64,000 nucleotides of DNA, taken from assembly GCA_030279155.1 (NCBI GenBank), contig CM059043.1, forward strand, positions 45,562,638-45,626,637, written 5' to 3'. A program made the translations under genes and the position numbers. The notes under the pieces are model-generated. The model worked only from the letters and a program-made list of their open reading frames with translations. It was not told the origin of the DNA and ran no database searches. This DNA comes from Forsythia viridissima (lineage: Eukaryota; Streptophyta; Magnoliopsida; Lamiales; Oleaceae). Numbering within the stretch: the stretch's first letter is position 1; every line of letters starts with the position of its first letter. Positions 34,623 to 46,800 of this stretch are shown here, piece after piece.

Positions 34623-35875
34623 ATTATTTGATTTGCATTGAATGAAACATATAAGATTACGTGCTTGGCATATACGAGAATGGACATAACTACAAAAAAT
34701 AAATAAAGATGTGTCCAATTCAACATACCAAAACTACTCATAATATTTCTTGAAGTAAGAAGTGTTTTCTTGTGCTTTAAATTCATAAGTAAATGCATCC
34801 ATCTACCGATCTACAGTTTGAATCTTTAAAAACTATGAAAAAGATTGACACGTCCAAACGGCTGCATTTAACCTCTGCGTTTCCCCCATTGATTGAGGGC
34901 AACTTCACATTTTTGCTCCCTACTATTTTTGGGTAGTATCGACTATCGAGGCTATCTTTTTTACAGTTTTTATTTCTTAGCGGGGCCGAGCTCCGGCCTC
35001 CAAATGTATCGAGACATTATAACACCTCTAGAATTCGACGCACAAAGAAAATTTCTAATTGTGTAGAGCTAGGTTTAATTATACAATACATCATAGTAAG
35101 TCTCCGGCTATTTTTTTTAGTATGAGAGGCATCAGATCATGTAATGCCAAAGTGTGTTGGATGTGTGAAGCCTAATTATACTTATATATATTATCTCTCG
35201 ACAATGGTTGGACCTTTGAGAAATTGTGTTATAGAGATAGTTTGGAGATTCACACGTATATTCGGTCGCCCTAATAATGAGTATCAAGGCGAGCCTCTTT
35301 TTGTAGTAAAGAGAAAACAAAGAAAGGCATATATGAATTCAGAAATACATTGTAATTCATCTTCTTATAGTGACATCCCGCAGAGGCATCAAGTGGACGC
35401 GGAAGAGTAAATCACTTTAAATTCCGCATTCTTACTTGCTTTTGATTTTCTTTGTCTTGTGTTAGAATATAGGACTAGCAATTGATCCATTACAAGTGGA
35501 CGTGTTTCTCAAGAGACCGGTTCTGACATTTTCGAGGTTCAAGGAAAAGTCTAAAAATTAGATTCCAAGGCAAAGTCTGATAAGTCATGGACAGAGCTGT
35601 TGGTGGGCTGATCCTCAATGGATTTTTTTTTTTTTTTTTTAAATACGCCCTTTCGATTTTGGGTTACTACTTAATAATAGTCATAATCCTCATAGAATGT
35701 AGTTAACTTGCTTTGCTGAGTTTCAAACTTTTGCACAAGTATTTTTTTTAGGCAATTTCAGTAGTCACAAATAATTTTTTTTTTTTTTTAATGAAAATGG
35801 CTCCCTTTGGTTTTGAGCCAGAGGCATTGCTTCACTCGCTTCGGCCCAAAACCGGCTTTGGTTTCTCATATTAAC
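34623..35875. other. Repeat-like intergenic DNA, no gene recognised
   Basis: An open stretch at 35144-35410 codes 88 residues with no recognisable domain; it looks like retrotransposon debris. T tracts occur near 35624-35640 and 35770-35790. No RNA gene is seen. Confidence 0.45.
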
Positions 35876-36335
35876 TGATAAGTGTAATTTATACACTTAT
35901 ATTAATTCTTTAATAAATAGTTTGTGTACAATTCTAAGTATTTTAGAGCCGAAATCTATTGAGTCTTTGTTCATTTTTGTGATTGTAGGACAAAGTCTTC
36001 GAACTCAAGTCATAATGGTGAAATCGGCTAGTAAATGAAAAGAAATAGAGTTTTTGAAGTGAATATTAAGAGCCAAATATTGGAGGATGAGAAATAAAAT
36101 AAAATCAATAGATTTAAAGTGTGTTGGAGTAGAGTGACAATGAAGAGTTGAAGTGAAAGATTAAACACCCGAAAGTCGAAGAAGCAAATTGAGAAACTAC
36201 AATCAAAATATGTGAATAAATTAGAGCACAACCTTTGGTACAAATATCTCCATAAATCAAATGATATACCATTAGAAAAATAATTAAATTACGGTTCCAA
36301 CGCTTTTTACGTATTATAATTTGGAGTTTTCTACA
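35876..36335 (-). repeat. Dispersed repeat, copy A (inverted relative to copy B)
   Basis: About 460 bp that matches 42294-42745 in reverse complement with many substitutions. Shared phrases on the minus strand include CGTAAAAAGCGTTGGA, CAATTTGCTTCTTC and GTGTATAAATTACA. The family was not identified. Confidence 0.75.
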
Positions 36336-37319
36336 AGACGTTATGGTCGTTTGAAAATCAGTCGCAGGCGAACAGATCTGCTAACAAATCATCAATTAGG
36401 TTAAAATCTATTTTTGGAAGATTTTTGGAGACTTTGGACACGAAATTCAACCATAATTGGACCCATTTAAATATGAGAACTCTTATAACGAATTGAGAGT
36501 CGAAATTTGGAGAGAACAAGAAAGCAAAACACAAGATCTTTACAAGAATTTCTTCATCCGGGTAAGATTGTTGGAATTTCAAATAAGAGAAAGTTGGGAT
36601 TCTTGGACAATCCATTGAAGACATTCAAATGGCCAAATTAATCTTCAAAGTTCTTCTTGCAATTAAATATTTCGGGGGTGATGAATTCTCTATTTATTAT
36701 GTGTTTTTGTAAATCAAACGTGATTGGCTAAACTCTTTATGCTAAGGATGATGATGTAAACCATGTGTTGAAGTTTTAATTTAAATATTCTCGTTTCTAA
36801 TCTTAATTTGTGTTTGTTTGATTTATGTCATGATTTTAATATCTGTTTGAATGATTGATCACCATTTGAACGTGTTTGTGATTTATTTTCGTTTCTGAAA
36901 GGTTCAAAAGAGATTAGCTCATTATGGTTTTAAACACCAAGTCCTATAGAGATTATGAATAATTTCATATACTTGGTGCAATCAAATTTGATAATCTTGA
37001 TATTGAAAGCGTTTTTGTATATTCGAATTTAAAATAGAAATATTTTGGAACTTATATGAAAATATGTTTAATTCTACTTGAAAGAGATTATTAGATAATT
37101 TAAGATTATCGATTATCAATTTGAACATGAATTAGATTAGAACGTGGGATTTCGAGGATTAAAATAGATACTAACGGTGAAGTCAGATTCCTAACATAAC
37201 TCATTTACTTGATTTTTCTCCAAAAATGATATTTGTACTTAGTTAAATCGTAGTTATAGTTTAGAGAATTTCATACTTTCTTGATCCAAACATTTATTGT
37301 GTGTATTCAATTTAAGCTC

Positions 37320-39880
37320 GAATTGGTCGAAATTAAGTTAAAGTCAAGTTCAATTTAATGTCGTGAAGAAGTCGAATTCTTTTATAAATTCATTATGTAA
37401 CACATGTCTAGTCGATGTAGAATTTTGTTCGTAATTTTCAACAAGCCTCCTCGAACGAAATACTACATCATGTCAGCCTTTCTTGATTGGTAATCTATCT
37501 GTTATCTTTCTCAAACTAAGAAAAATCACACGCTCCAAATTATGACCAACTCTTTCACTGCATCAAAGGACATCGACTAACATGTGCACACTATCTTGAG
37601 GGTCCACTATGAATTTATTTTGACATTCTTTTTGGAGATTTCATTACAATGCACCAAACTAATATAGCGAGATATGATGCAACTTTTGAAATTGACGAGG
37701 ATGACTTGCTCTTGGGAGATATATGGGTACTACCGGTCACACAAAGTCTTTGTCCCTACTCCTATACCTATAATCAAGATTGGAAAAATCACTCGGACTA
37801 TTCTTGGTACAACAACCAAGGTCAAACAAGAATACCACAAGAGAGAAAATGATGATGGGAAAAGGCTCTTGCTCAGTTGGCAAATAATCTACATCAAGAA
37901 CGAACTCATGGATCCATAAAGGAATTTGGACAGAAACATGATGCAACTTCGAAAAATATAGAGAATCAACTTGGACAGATGATAAATGTGCTGACGGAAA
38001 GTCCACAAGGCACATTTCCAAGCGACATTGAAGCCAACCCAATAGAACATATGACAAGCATTACATCAAGGATTGGGGAACAAATGTCTAAGATTTTGGA
38101 TAATAAATATATCATCCAACCCGAAGAAGCACCAATTAAAGAATAAGATTATGTAGATAAATATAAGTTGATCCTAAATGGACAAAATGAAAAAGTGACA
38201 TTTAATGATATTTCACTTATCAAGCAATTCTCCAACTCTCGTCATTCTTCTAAAATTGATTTTGTGATCAAAGCTGATGATGAAGTTGAAGTTTTCATAG
38301 TTGAGTTAGAACATGGTGTTAATCTAAAATCATATTTTGTTGAGGAGTGCAAATTCAAATTTTGGAAGATAAACAAAAAATGGTGCAAAGTTAATAAATG
38401 CAAGCAAAGCAAGTCCTCCAAAGCACTATTTAAAGTTCCATGAAACGATTATTACAAAGTCAAACTAACGACTCTAAATAAGCGCTTATTTGAAGGCAAC
38501 CCATTCTCTAACCCTCTTATTTACTTGCTTTTTATATAATAGTTTTAAGAAGAATTTTGCATGTAGGTTGTCATCATCCTTTTGTATGAAATTTCTCGGG
38601 TATCACATAATATATCTCTTGATTTTGTAGGTCACTCACAAAGTGTTTGATGAAATACTTCAACAAGAAAAATGCTCTAAAACACTTTGAAGATTCACTA
38701 CAAGTTTAGGAGAAATAGCAAGGTCGGTTCAAAGTGCTCAAATACTTTATCCATAAAGGAGAATGCTAGGAGAGTATCGCGATCCTTCTCTTTATTTTTA
38801 TAATTTGTCTTCGTACTTACATTGAGACAATGTTGATTTAAGTTTGAGGGTAGAGTTGACTTGTTTAGTCAAATTTTTATTATTATTATTTTATTTATTC
38901 ATCTAGAGTATGTAGTGTAAAAAAAAATTGAAAAAAAAAAAAAACAAAAAGTCAAAAATATTTTCTTTGTGTAACATAGTTGGATAACTTAGCTAGCTTA
39001 TTATGATTTCTATTTGGTCTAAGATTAATTGATGAAAAATGATTGAGTATTACTACAATATGCTTAGTTTTGTTAAAACTCTTTATCCGTGTGAGACTTT
39101 AAAACTCCTTATCCCTTTGAAGTAAATTTCCTTACAACTATTTGCTATTGTTCATCAAATTAATGCTCTTCAATTATTGAAAACTGGTTCTCATTTACTC
39201 ATTTATTTGAATCATTGAAACCATATAAATTCGAGATAATTGTTTATCTAATTAATGATCTTCAATAATTGAAGAATAGGTATTTTAATGCTTCTTATTT
39301 ATTCATTTATTTGAAATCATTGAAACCATAAAAATTCGAGAAAAATAAAAATAAACCACATATCCCATCTCAGTATTTCTGTGGTGCATTGGAAAAAGCT
39401 TCTCCCCATGTAAGTCATTGATTAGAGATTATTGATACTTCTTCAGTCCCATAAAGGTAAATTTACTTATTTTATTTATTTGTCTCAAATTATAATTTAC
39501 TTTCATTAATGATAGTATAGTTAATTTTTTAGTTTTCTAATATGTCCCTATTTAATGTTCCTAGTAAACTTATCGTTTTTCATTGTAATTTAAGTTCAAT
39601 TTAATGAAATGAAAAGGTTGAATTCTTTTATAAATTCATTATGTAACACATGTCTAGTTGATATAGAATTTTGTTCTTAATTTTCAACAAGCCTCCTCGA
39701 ACAAAGCAACATCATGTCAACCTTTTTCAATCGATAATCTATATTTTATCTTTCTCAAACTAAGAAAAATCACGCGCTCCAAATTATGCCCAACTCTTTC
39801 ACTGTATCAAGGGAAATCGACTAACGCGTGCACACTATCTTGATCATGGTCTACTATGAATTTATTTCGACATTGAAATT
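37320..39880 (+). mobile_element. Athila-like Ty3/gypsy remnant between two direct repeats
   Basis: A direct repeat of about 290 bp occurs at 37335-37633 and 39588-39880. Shared words include ATTCATTATGTAACACATGT and CAAGCCTCCTCGAAC. The interval at 37877-38146 encodes ENQLGQMINVLTESPQGTFP followed by a degenerate ITSRIGE. This recalls the ENQ(I/L)GQ...RPQGTLPSD...ITLRSG region of Athila-type gag. Near 38822 the phrase ACATTGAGACAATGTTGATT recalls the non-coding 3' region of those elements. No reverse transcriptase is left. The repeats may be LTR fragments or a later duplication. Confidence 0.55.
39165..39350 (+). repeat. Direct duplication of about 95 bp
   Basis: The phrase ATTAATG(C/A)TCTTCAAT(T/A)ATTGAA followed by TTTATTTGAA(A)TCATTGAAACCATA and AATTCGAGA occurs twice in tandem. 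It is inside the Athila-like remnant. Confidence 0.7.
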
Positions 39881-40242
39881 CAACTAAAAGACATGACTAA
39901 GTTTGAAACATAGCTCTAAGAAAATACCATTTACCAAAATAAAAACTTTGAAGTATTCTTTTCATCTTTTCTCTTTCTTTCTACCCCTAGCCATCTCTCT
40001 GCCCCTCAACCACAATGCAAGGTGTTGCTAGTGAATTATAAGTAACTCAAAAGAGAAAAACTTCATAATTTCAGTCCTCTTGTCAGGATTACATAGACCT
40101 TAATTAAACAGACAACACTGGACGGAGCCTTAATTTTGGAGATTATTTGGTCTAAGCTTATAAGCTGCTTATTTACCTTCTTATTTCGACATCAGAGATA
40201 TGCTTATTGTCAAAATAAGTCGAAAAGTAAACACTTATGTCC

Positions 40243-40763
40243 TTAAACTTCTGGTGGAGGTGGAGGTGGAGGTAGATGTACAGTAATATTACAACACTTA
40301 ACGCAGACAGGAGGAATCTTTTCAATGTTGCAGTCGCAACAAAAACGGTATTTGTTAGGACCCATACGGCAAGTGTCGATACATGCTGCAAGTTCACAAC
40401 ATTAAAACTATTATTAGTTCAACAATTAAGGTAAAAAAAAAAAAAACACTGTTTCGAACAAAAAATAGCATTAACGACGAAATGATTCTTTCGGGAGTTT
40501 CTGATAGACTTTTTTCAAAAATTTGGTCGTTACCAACAAAAAATTCCGTCGCTAATTGCATACTTTTTCGTTAAAATATGAAACAACATATATTGAGAAA
40601 AACAACGTCACGAAAAAAAAAAAAAAAAAAAAGATTTGAGGAGGAGAAATTAAGTACGATGAACAGTGACAAATGCCTTCAATGATCCAATTGTTTGAGG
40701 ATTAACAATGAGTGGAAGACGACCATTAGCCCCAGCATCAACCTTAATTATGTATTGACCCAT
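40243..40763 (-). pseudogene. Two-exon gene or pseudogene for an eight-cysteine peptide
   Basis: Minus-strand exon 1 (40763-40658) and exon 2 (40385-40243) join in frame through GTACTT and a TTGCAG acceptor to give 82 aa. Exon 1 encodes GANGRLPLIVNPQTIGSLKA. Exon 2 has the spacing C-x3-C-x9-CC-x-C-x8-C-x2-CC, then a run of seven prolines and a stop. A TATA-like run sits upstream (about 40853-40874). The in-frame ATG leaves only a short hydrophobic leader (MGQYIIKVDA). An upstream ATG at 40794 is one base out of frame with a better signal-peptide sequence. So either a one-base insertion has broken the gene, or the start is unusual. I do not recognise the family. Secretion is inferred from cysteine content. 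Confidence 0.5.
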
Positions 40764-42293
40764 GTAGGCCAATAAAACCAGTACATAATTTCATTCTTCT
40801 ATCTATAATTGAAAACCTTAAATTTTTGATGTGTTTGAAAGATCTGTCCTATCTTTTATATATATATATATATAAAGTGTATATACAAAATCTAACTAGA
40901 TTTTAGTAATATTTAGACACCATAATTACATGGTAAATGAGGTAAAAAGTATTAAATACTTTATTTAGCTTGTTTGGTGAAAAGTTAATAAAATTTGTGA
41001 ATCTCATGAAATGTTTGTTGAAAATTAATTGTTGATTTTCACATCAACTTTTTAGTAGATTTTTATGCTCCATCAAACAAGCTCTTATATATGATTGCAA
41101 CTAAACGCAAGTGTGTTTAGCCTACTCTGTTGGAATTACAAAGTCACAAAAATAATTGAAAGTACATCACCTAAATTATATGAATATGGAAGAACTAGAA
41201 TAGAAATCTCAAGCTCTTTAATGTCTTCAATTGGATATTGACCAGTCTTCTTTGACTTCTTGCTTGATAACCAATAAAACTGGGATGATGTAGAATCCCC
41301 AATGAAGCCCGTGTCTTTGCCTCTTTTTCTCTCCAATTTTGCGAACCCCATAAAGTGTAAGAGCTCTCCTATTTATAATAGTCAAACTAAGGCTGCAATT
41401 TCGTGCCAAAACCATCCAAAGTATTACAAAAAATAAAGAAAAACGTGCCCAGGAGACCACTGGCGGAGGGGAGGGGGGTCTTGGGGGAGAGACCACGACC
41501 CCCCCAACTTTATCAATTTTTTTTTTAAAATTTAATAACCAACCAAAATAAAAAATACTAAAGCCCAAACTCAACAATGAATGAACTAAATAAATAAAAC
41601 TCAACATAATTGATTCATCTAAGATCGCTTCTTCTTCTACACAAACAGTTCACGTTCACGTCTTCCGCCTTTGACACAAAAAAATTGATTACGATTTCAT
41701 CTTCAGCCTTTTTCAATTAAGCTGGAGATTTTCTTCTTCTTACTATGGTAGAACATTAATTCACAAAACAAATTCTAACCCGAGTTCAAGTCGTGATTCT
41801 TTTGTTGTCGACAGGTTCACAAAACAAATTTAATAGTGCACACAACCTAACTCGGATTGTTTGAATCATTCAATAACCAAGAACAAAGTATTGAGGCTAG
41901 TCTTTTCAAGTAATCAGAACAAATACGAAGTGAATATCGAATTCGTCTAACTACATCAATCGATTGTGTTCGATATCTTCTTGTAAGCTTTTTAAAGATT
42001 ATGATTTATAAAAAAATATTAGATTCTCATAAAAATGGGCTCGGTAATTGTAGTTTGAGGAAGAAAAAAAATTCGGGAACGCTTCCCCCGAACCTCCATA
42101 AGAGGGGTTCCCCCTCGGCCCACCCCTGATTGAGGACCTCCCAATTTAAAATGTCTGACTTCACCACTACAAGAGACTGCTGCTTGAGCGGGCTTCCCTT
42201 CTGCTTGAGCGGACAGAGTAGGTGGAATTTTCGCACATAGTCCATTCAAGCATACATAAAATCTTGCTCCTCTAGCCATTCATAACTTCTAGT
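40764..42293. other. Intergenic DNA, no supported gene
   Basis: A 71-codon minus-strand frame (41136-41351) has a TATAAATAG-like box upstream, but no recognisable domain and no clear splice partner. A C/G-rich block at 41460-41510 and another at 42080-42130 are probably transposon debris. Confidence 0.4.
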
Positions 42294-42745
42294 AGAAAAC
42301 TTCATATTATGATCCGTAAAAAGCGTTGGACTCATAATTCACTAATCTTTCCAATGGTATATTAGTTTTCATGTGTATATTTTTTTACCAAACTTTGTAT
42401 TCTAATTTCCATGCGTACTCCGCCCGTAGGTTTCTCATTTCGCTTCTTCAGCTTTCGAGTGTTGGACCCTTCACTTCAACTTTTCATTATCACTCCAAAA
42501 CACCTTAAACTTCTCGATTATCTTCTTTCTCATCCAGTCATCCTTTAATGTCTGGCTCTTGATCTTCAACCTCAACTTCTTCTCATTTTTTTGCCAATTT
42601 TACCAATACAACTTGAATTCAAGAATTTTGTCCTACAATTACTAAATGAACTAAAATTGAATAAAATATCGACTATAAAACGCTTGAAACTATAATAAAA
42701 CTCTTTGTCAAAGAATCAAGATAAGTATATAAATTACATTTATGA
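42294..42745 (+). repeat. Dispersed repeat, copy B
   Basis: Reverse-complement partner of 35876-36335. Shared phrases include CGTAAAAAGCGTTGGA, CAATGGTATAT and TTTGTCCTACAAT. The two copies are about 6 kb apart in opposite orientation. Confidence 0.75.
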
Positions 42746-42932
42746 CATGGCAATAATTTGGGGTGTTATTACAATTGTCCATGACGTAGTTACAGTAATT
42801 TATGATGTTATTACAGTGAACTTATATTGGAATGGAACTGGAAAACTGTAGGATGATGACTAGGACCAAGTGAATCAAATACTCTCATCAAAAGTTATAA
42901 ACTTGTCATATTATAGGAGAAAAATTTTGCAC

Positions 42933-43063
42933 GGTTTGACGGGCTAGCTCTAGTCGAATGACATAGGTACACGAGAGGACTTGGCGCCAATAAAATTGTC
43001 CATGGTTTGATTAGCTTGTGCTCGAGTTGGATGACTAGGTGCACAAGAGTACTTCGCACCAAT
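42933..43063 (+). repeat. Diverged tandem pair of about 62 bp
   Basis: The segment GGTTTGACGGGCTAGCTCTA through GGCGCCAAT recurs about 70 bp later as GGTTTGATTAGCTTGTGCTC through CGCACCAAT. It lies in the 3' flank of TNO1. The rest of 42746-43860 shows no gene. Confidence 0.6.
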
Positions 43064-43860
43064 GGAGAGCATGGTGGATCCCAAGACTTTTGTTTTCCTT
43101 TTTCTTCTATAAAACTCGTGAAATCACAACTCAGAAGGGATATAAACTGGAAGCAGAATAGTTTACATTGTACGCATTTTAAGCTTAGCCAAACATGCAG
43201 GTTTTTCTAGATAAGAATAAAGAAGAGAGACGTATAAATATGAACTACTTACTATCATTGATACTTGAAAGAGATTGATAGTAATATAGGCTAAAAGGAA
43301 TGTAAGACGCTTTGAGCTACTCTATTATCTACCTAGCACTCGTTCTAAAATCAATTTATTGGCTCACGTACTATCCTTCTATTTGAATTCCGTTTCTCCT
43401 GAAGCTTGAAAGCAGCTTGGCTTCATACTCTTAACGGATTGAACTGAAACTGGCCTAAAAGTTGACTTCATTAGTGCTTCGTTAGTGCAGAGTACCAAAC
43501 ACGCCGGTTGAATTATATGAACGCTGTTCTACATAAAATGAAATATACAAGATTCAGAAAAAAAAATACCTTCTTTCATCTATTGCAAAAAAGAAAAAGG
43601 AAAACTACATTCCTTCCAATGAATCTGTAAATAATGGCAGCATTTGAGTGAAGAAATAATGAAGGAACAGAAATTTCTACATCCCTAATATTTGGCTGCA
43701 AACAATCAAATTGGGTTCGATGCTATAAATATATACATTTTAGACAACCTAGGAAAGGTGAAAAATTGGAAAGAATGATTATGTGAACTGTATCTATTTT
43801 ACAAAATGGAAAATATATCAAACAGTTGCTGTAGTCTAGGTTGATTGGTCATGGGATTTG

Positions 43861-46800
43861 TTACAAAATTGTGCCCAGTAACCAAATATGCAAGAAGAGA
43901 CAATAAGCTATGGCACCAAGCCTCGCCCTTGGACGACCCATCATAGCTCGACTACCGGAAACCCTGAATAAAATGAAAATTAGCATGAGAATTATAAAGA
44001 AAAGATAATAAACATGGTATCACTAGCTTTTGAACCATCAATTTGCAGTTAATCTTAAATCTCTCTTTTTCTCTAATTTCAAGGTTATGAGATAAAGCAC
44101 ATAAAACTTAGTTTTTTTTTTCCTTGAAAATTTTGGTTTTTTAAAGAAATATAGTAAACATAGCACTTTACCAGATTCCATCAATTCGATCTGCAACTGT
44201 TTTCCCGTGTCTTGGAATGAGACCGGATGTATTAAGAGACTTGAATATATGACCTGCAAAAAAGGGGCATAATGCAATTTTTCCAGTTCTTGTACAGTCT
44301 AAACAAGTATCGATTTTTTAAATTATTAACCTTTATCATCATCAGCTTCTTCATTGTTAACCAATCGTTCGGACTCGGAATCGATATCAATAGCAACGTT
44401 ATCACTCGGGCTCATCCTCATAGTTCGCACAAGAGCAGCAGATGGAACAGGAGAAATGTTGTTACTCTCACCAAGTGATCCCTGCAAGAGTTAGAAAGTA
44501 GTAACTATAGTGTCCCTTTCTAGCCTTGCCACAAAGTAAATTATTATATATAAACTTTTATTAATATGGTTTGGAATTTACTTTAATAAAATGAAAATAA
44601 ATTTACCATATCTTGTACTTCAGATATCTCTGACTTTGCAGGCAAGGATGCTTCAGAGGCTCCTCTTTCCTGGCGATTCTCTGTAGGAGCAATTCTGGAT
44701 TGATTAACCTTGTTCGACAAGTCATTCACAAGCATTTCGGACCCGAACAACTTGGCACCAAGTTCATCGGTTTTGGATTTCAAATTTTCAGATTCCAGCG
44801 CCATGGCCTTAACCAGCTTGTCAAGTATGGGGACTAGCCATATCACACCAGCCACTTTATGATCATCAATCAATTCATTCCCCCCAAACTTCCTGACAAT
44901 ATTCTGAAGACCCGATTCGAGCTCCAATAATTCATTCTTCATCCTTTCCGAGTCTTCCTCATTTTTTATGTGCTCATTAACTTTATTTTTCAGATGTTCA
45001 ATTTCAAATACCTGTTTGTCATGGGTTGACTGCAGCTCTTCTTTTTCATGAAACAGTGAGCTTACCATCTCCTGCAATTTATTAAAATTATCTATTATGT
45101 AGAACAGCTTTCTTACGTCAGCCATGTCATGGGGCTCTAGCCCTCCAACTGCAAACACGGCATCAGGGACTTCAATCTCGCTTATCTTATCAAAGAGGGT
45201 TTTCATTTGAGACACTGATAGGAGAGAGTCTTCCATTTCTGAAACAAATCAAACGAGGCAAATTTTATAGAAATAGATGAGAGGTAATACAGTACATTGA
45301 GCGCCTGTTTTGTTAGGTGGACTGTATAGTAGTGGACAGTAAAAAAGAAACAGAGGTTACAATCTTCTCTTTATATTGTCAAACACTAAATTTCATAAAG
45401 CTAAGATGTTTGAACATTTAAAAATCTAACATACCTTGAACTTTTGATAATGAAGTAGAATACAGAGACGAAAGTTTTGCTTCTCTCTCTTTCAATTTAT
45501 CCACTTTTGCTTGATAATCCTCATGTTTAAGCCTCAACTCATTGAACAGGATTTCTCTTGCTTCCAGATCAGTCTCCAGTTGAACGATTCTGACTTTGTA
45601 CAGATCCCTTTCTTCCACTACTCTATCACAAGTTTGTTTCGTTTCTTCCAATTTGTTCTGCATACTACTTTCTAAAGAGACTGTAGTATTCTCCAGCCTT
45701 TGCTTATTTGTTTCCACATCCTTCACTTTCTGTTTCAGAGATTTTATACGCTCGAGCATACTTATCATTCTATCCTTTGTTATATACAATTTTCTCAACA
45801 GAGTTGCGTTAGACTCATCCATAAAGGCAGAGATGTTTTCAAATTTATCAGCTAGAATCTTGTCTTTCAGATGAAACCCTTCAACCATCTTCCCAATATG
45901 CAACAATATACTCTCACCATCAGCTACATTCACCTCACAATTAACCACCTCCATGTTACGAGTATTATCAAAGGTAGATGGTAGAATATTTGAAATAGAG
46001 GAGTCATCCTACAAAAAGGGGGAAAATGCAGTGATCCCATCGGCTAAAAAAGACTCAAGATCTCCAATAAGAACGTCATAAGAACCATTTATTACATGAA
46101 TCATGGAATTAACAACAACAAAGGTTCTATTAGCATAGACTCGCAGAGGGCAGGAGGGAGAGAGCAAACGAGTACTTCAAAATTAATTTAAAACTCAAAA
46201 ATGTTCAGCAAGTAATAAGACACGCAAAAATTCAAAATTTCAACCGTTAAAGAAGTAAGAGCATGCATTTTGAAACCAAAGGCATCTAAAAAAAATGCCA
46301 TACACCAAAAAGTGAGCTTTCATATAAACTGAGATAGGACATCTAAAATAAATTTTGCATTTTGTCTTTCCTTCCTTCCAGTCTCCTTTCAATCAAATCC
46401 TGGTTGTACAGTGGAGTACAATCTTATTACATGCTTGTAATAATCTTTCAGTAACAAATTTTTATTTTTTTTATTAATTATTTGTTTTGGGGGTGAGGGG
46501 GTATGGGAGGGATTGCTCAGTAGGCATATCAGGACTACAGTGCAGAAACAGTAACTTATCATGTCCATTCAACAAAAAAGACAAAAAAAAAAAATACCTC
46601 CACAACAGAAGAATTTTGCGGCACATCTGAGTCGATTTCAAGAAAACAATCCTTCATTTCTTTAAGGAGAAGATCCATGTCCTTTAGGCTCTCAAATTTC
46701 TTCTCAACACATTTTTGTTGTAGGGACAATAGAGTTTCATCTTTAAGAAGCAACTGAAGACGGCTAAGGTGACCAGATAGCTCCAGAGAACGAATCTCAG

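Noticed and set aside
35144..35410. 88-codon plus-strand frame
   Set aside because: No domain recognised. It is surrounded by repeat debris and probably belongs to a decayed retroelement.
41136..41351. 71-codon minus-strand frame with a TATA-like box
   Set aside because: No recognisable domain, signal peptide or splice partner. Its length is within what chance allows in this composition.
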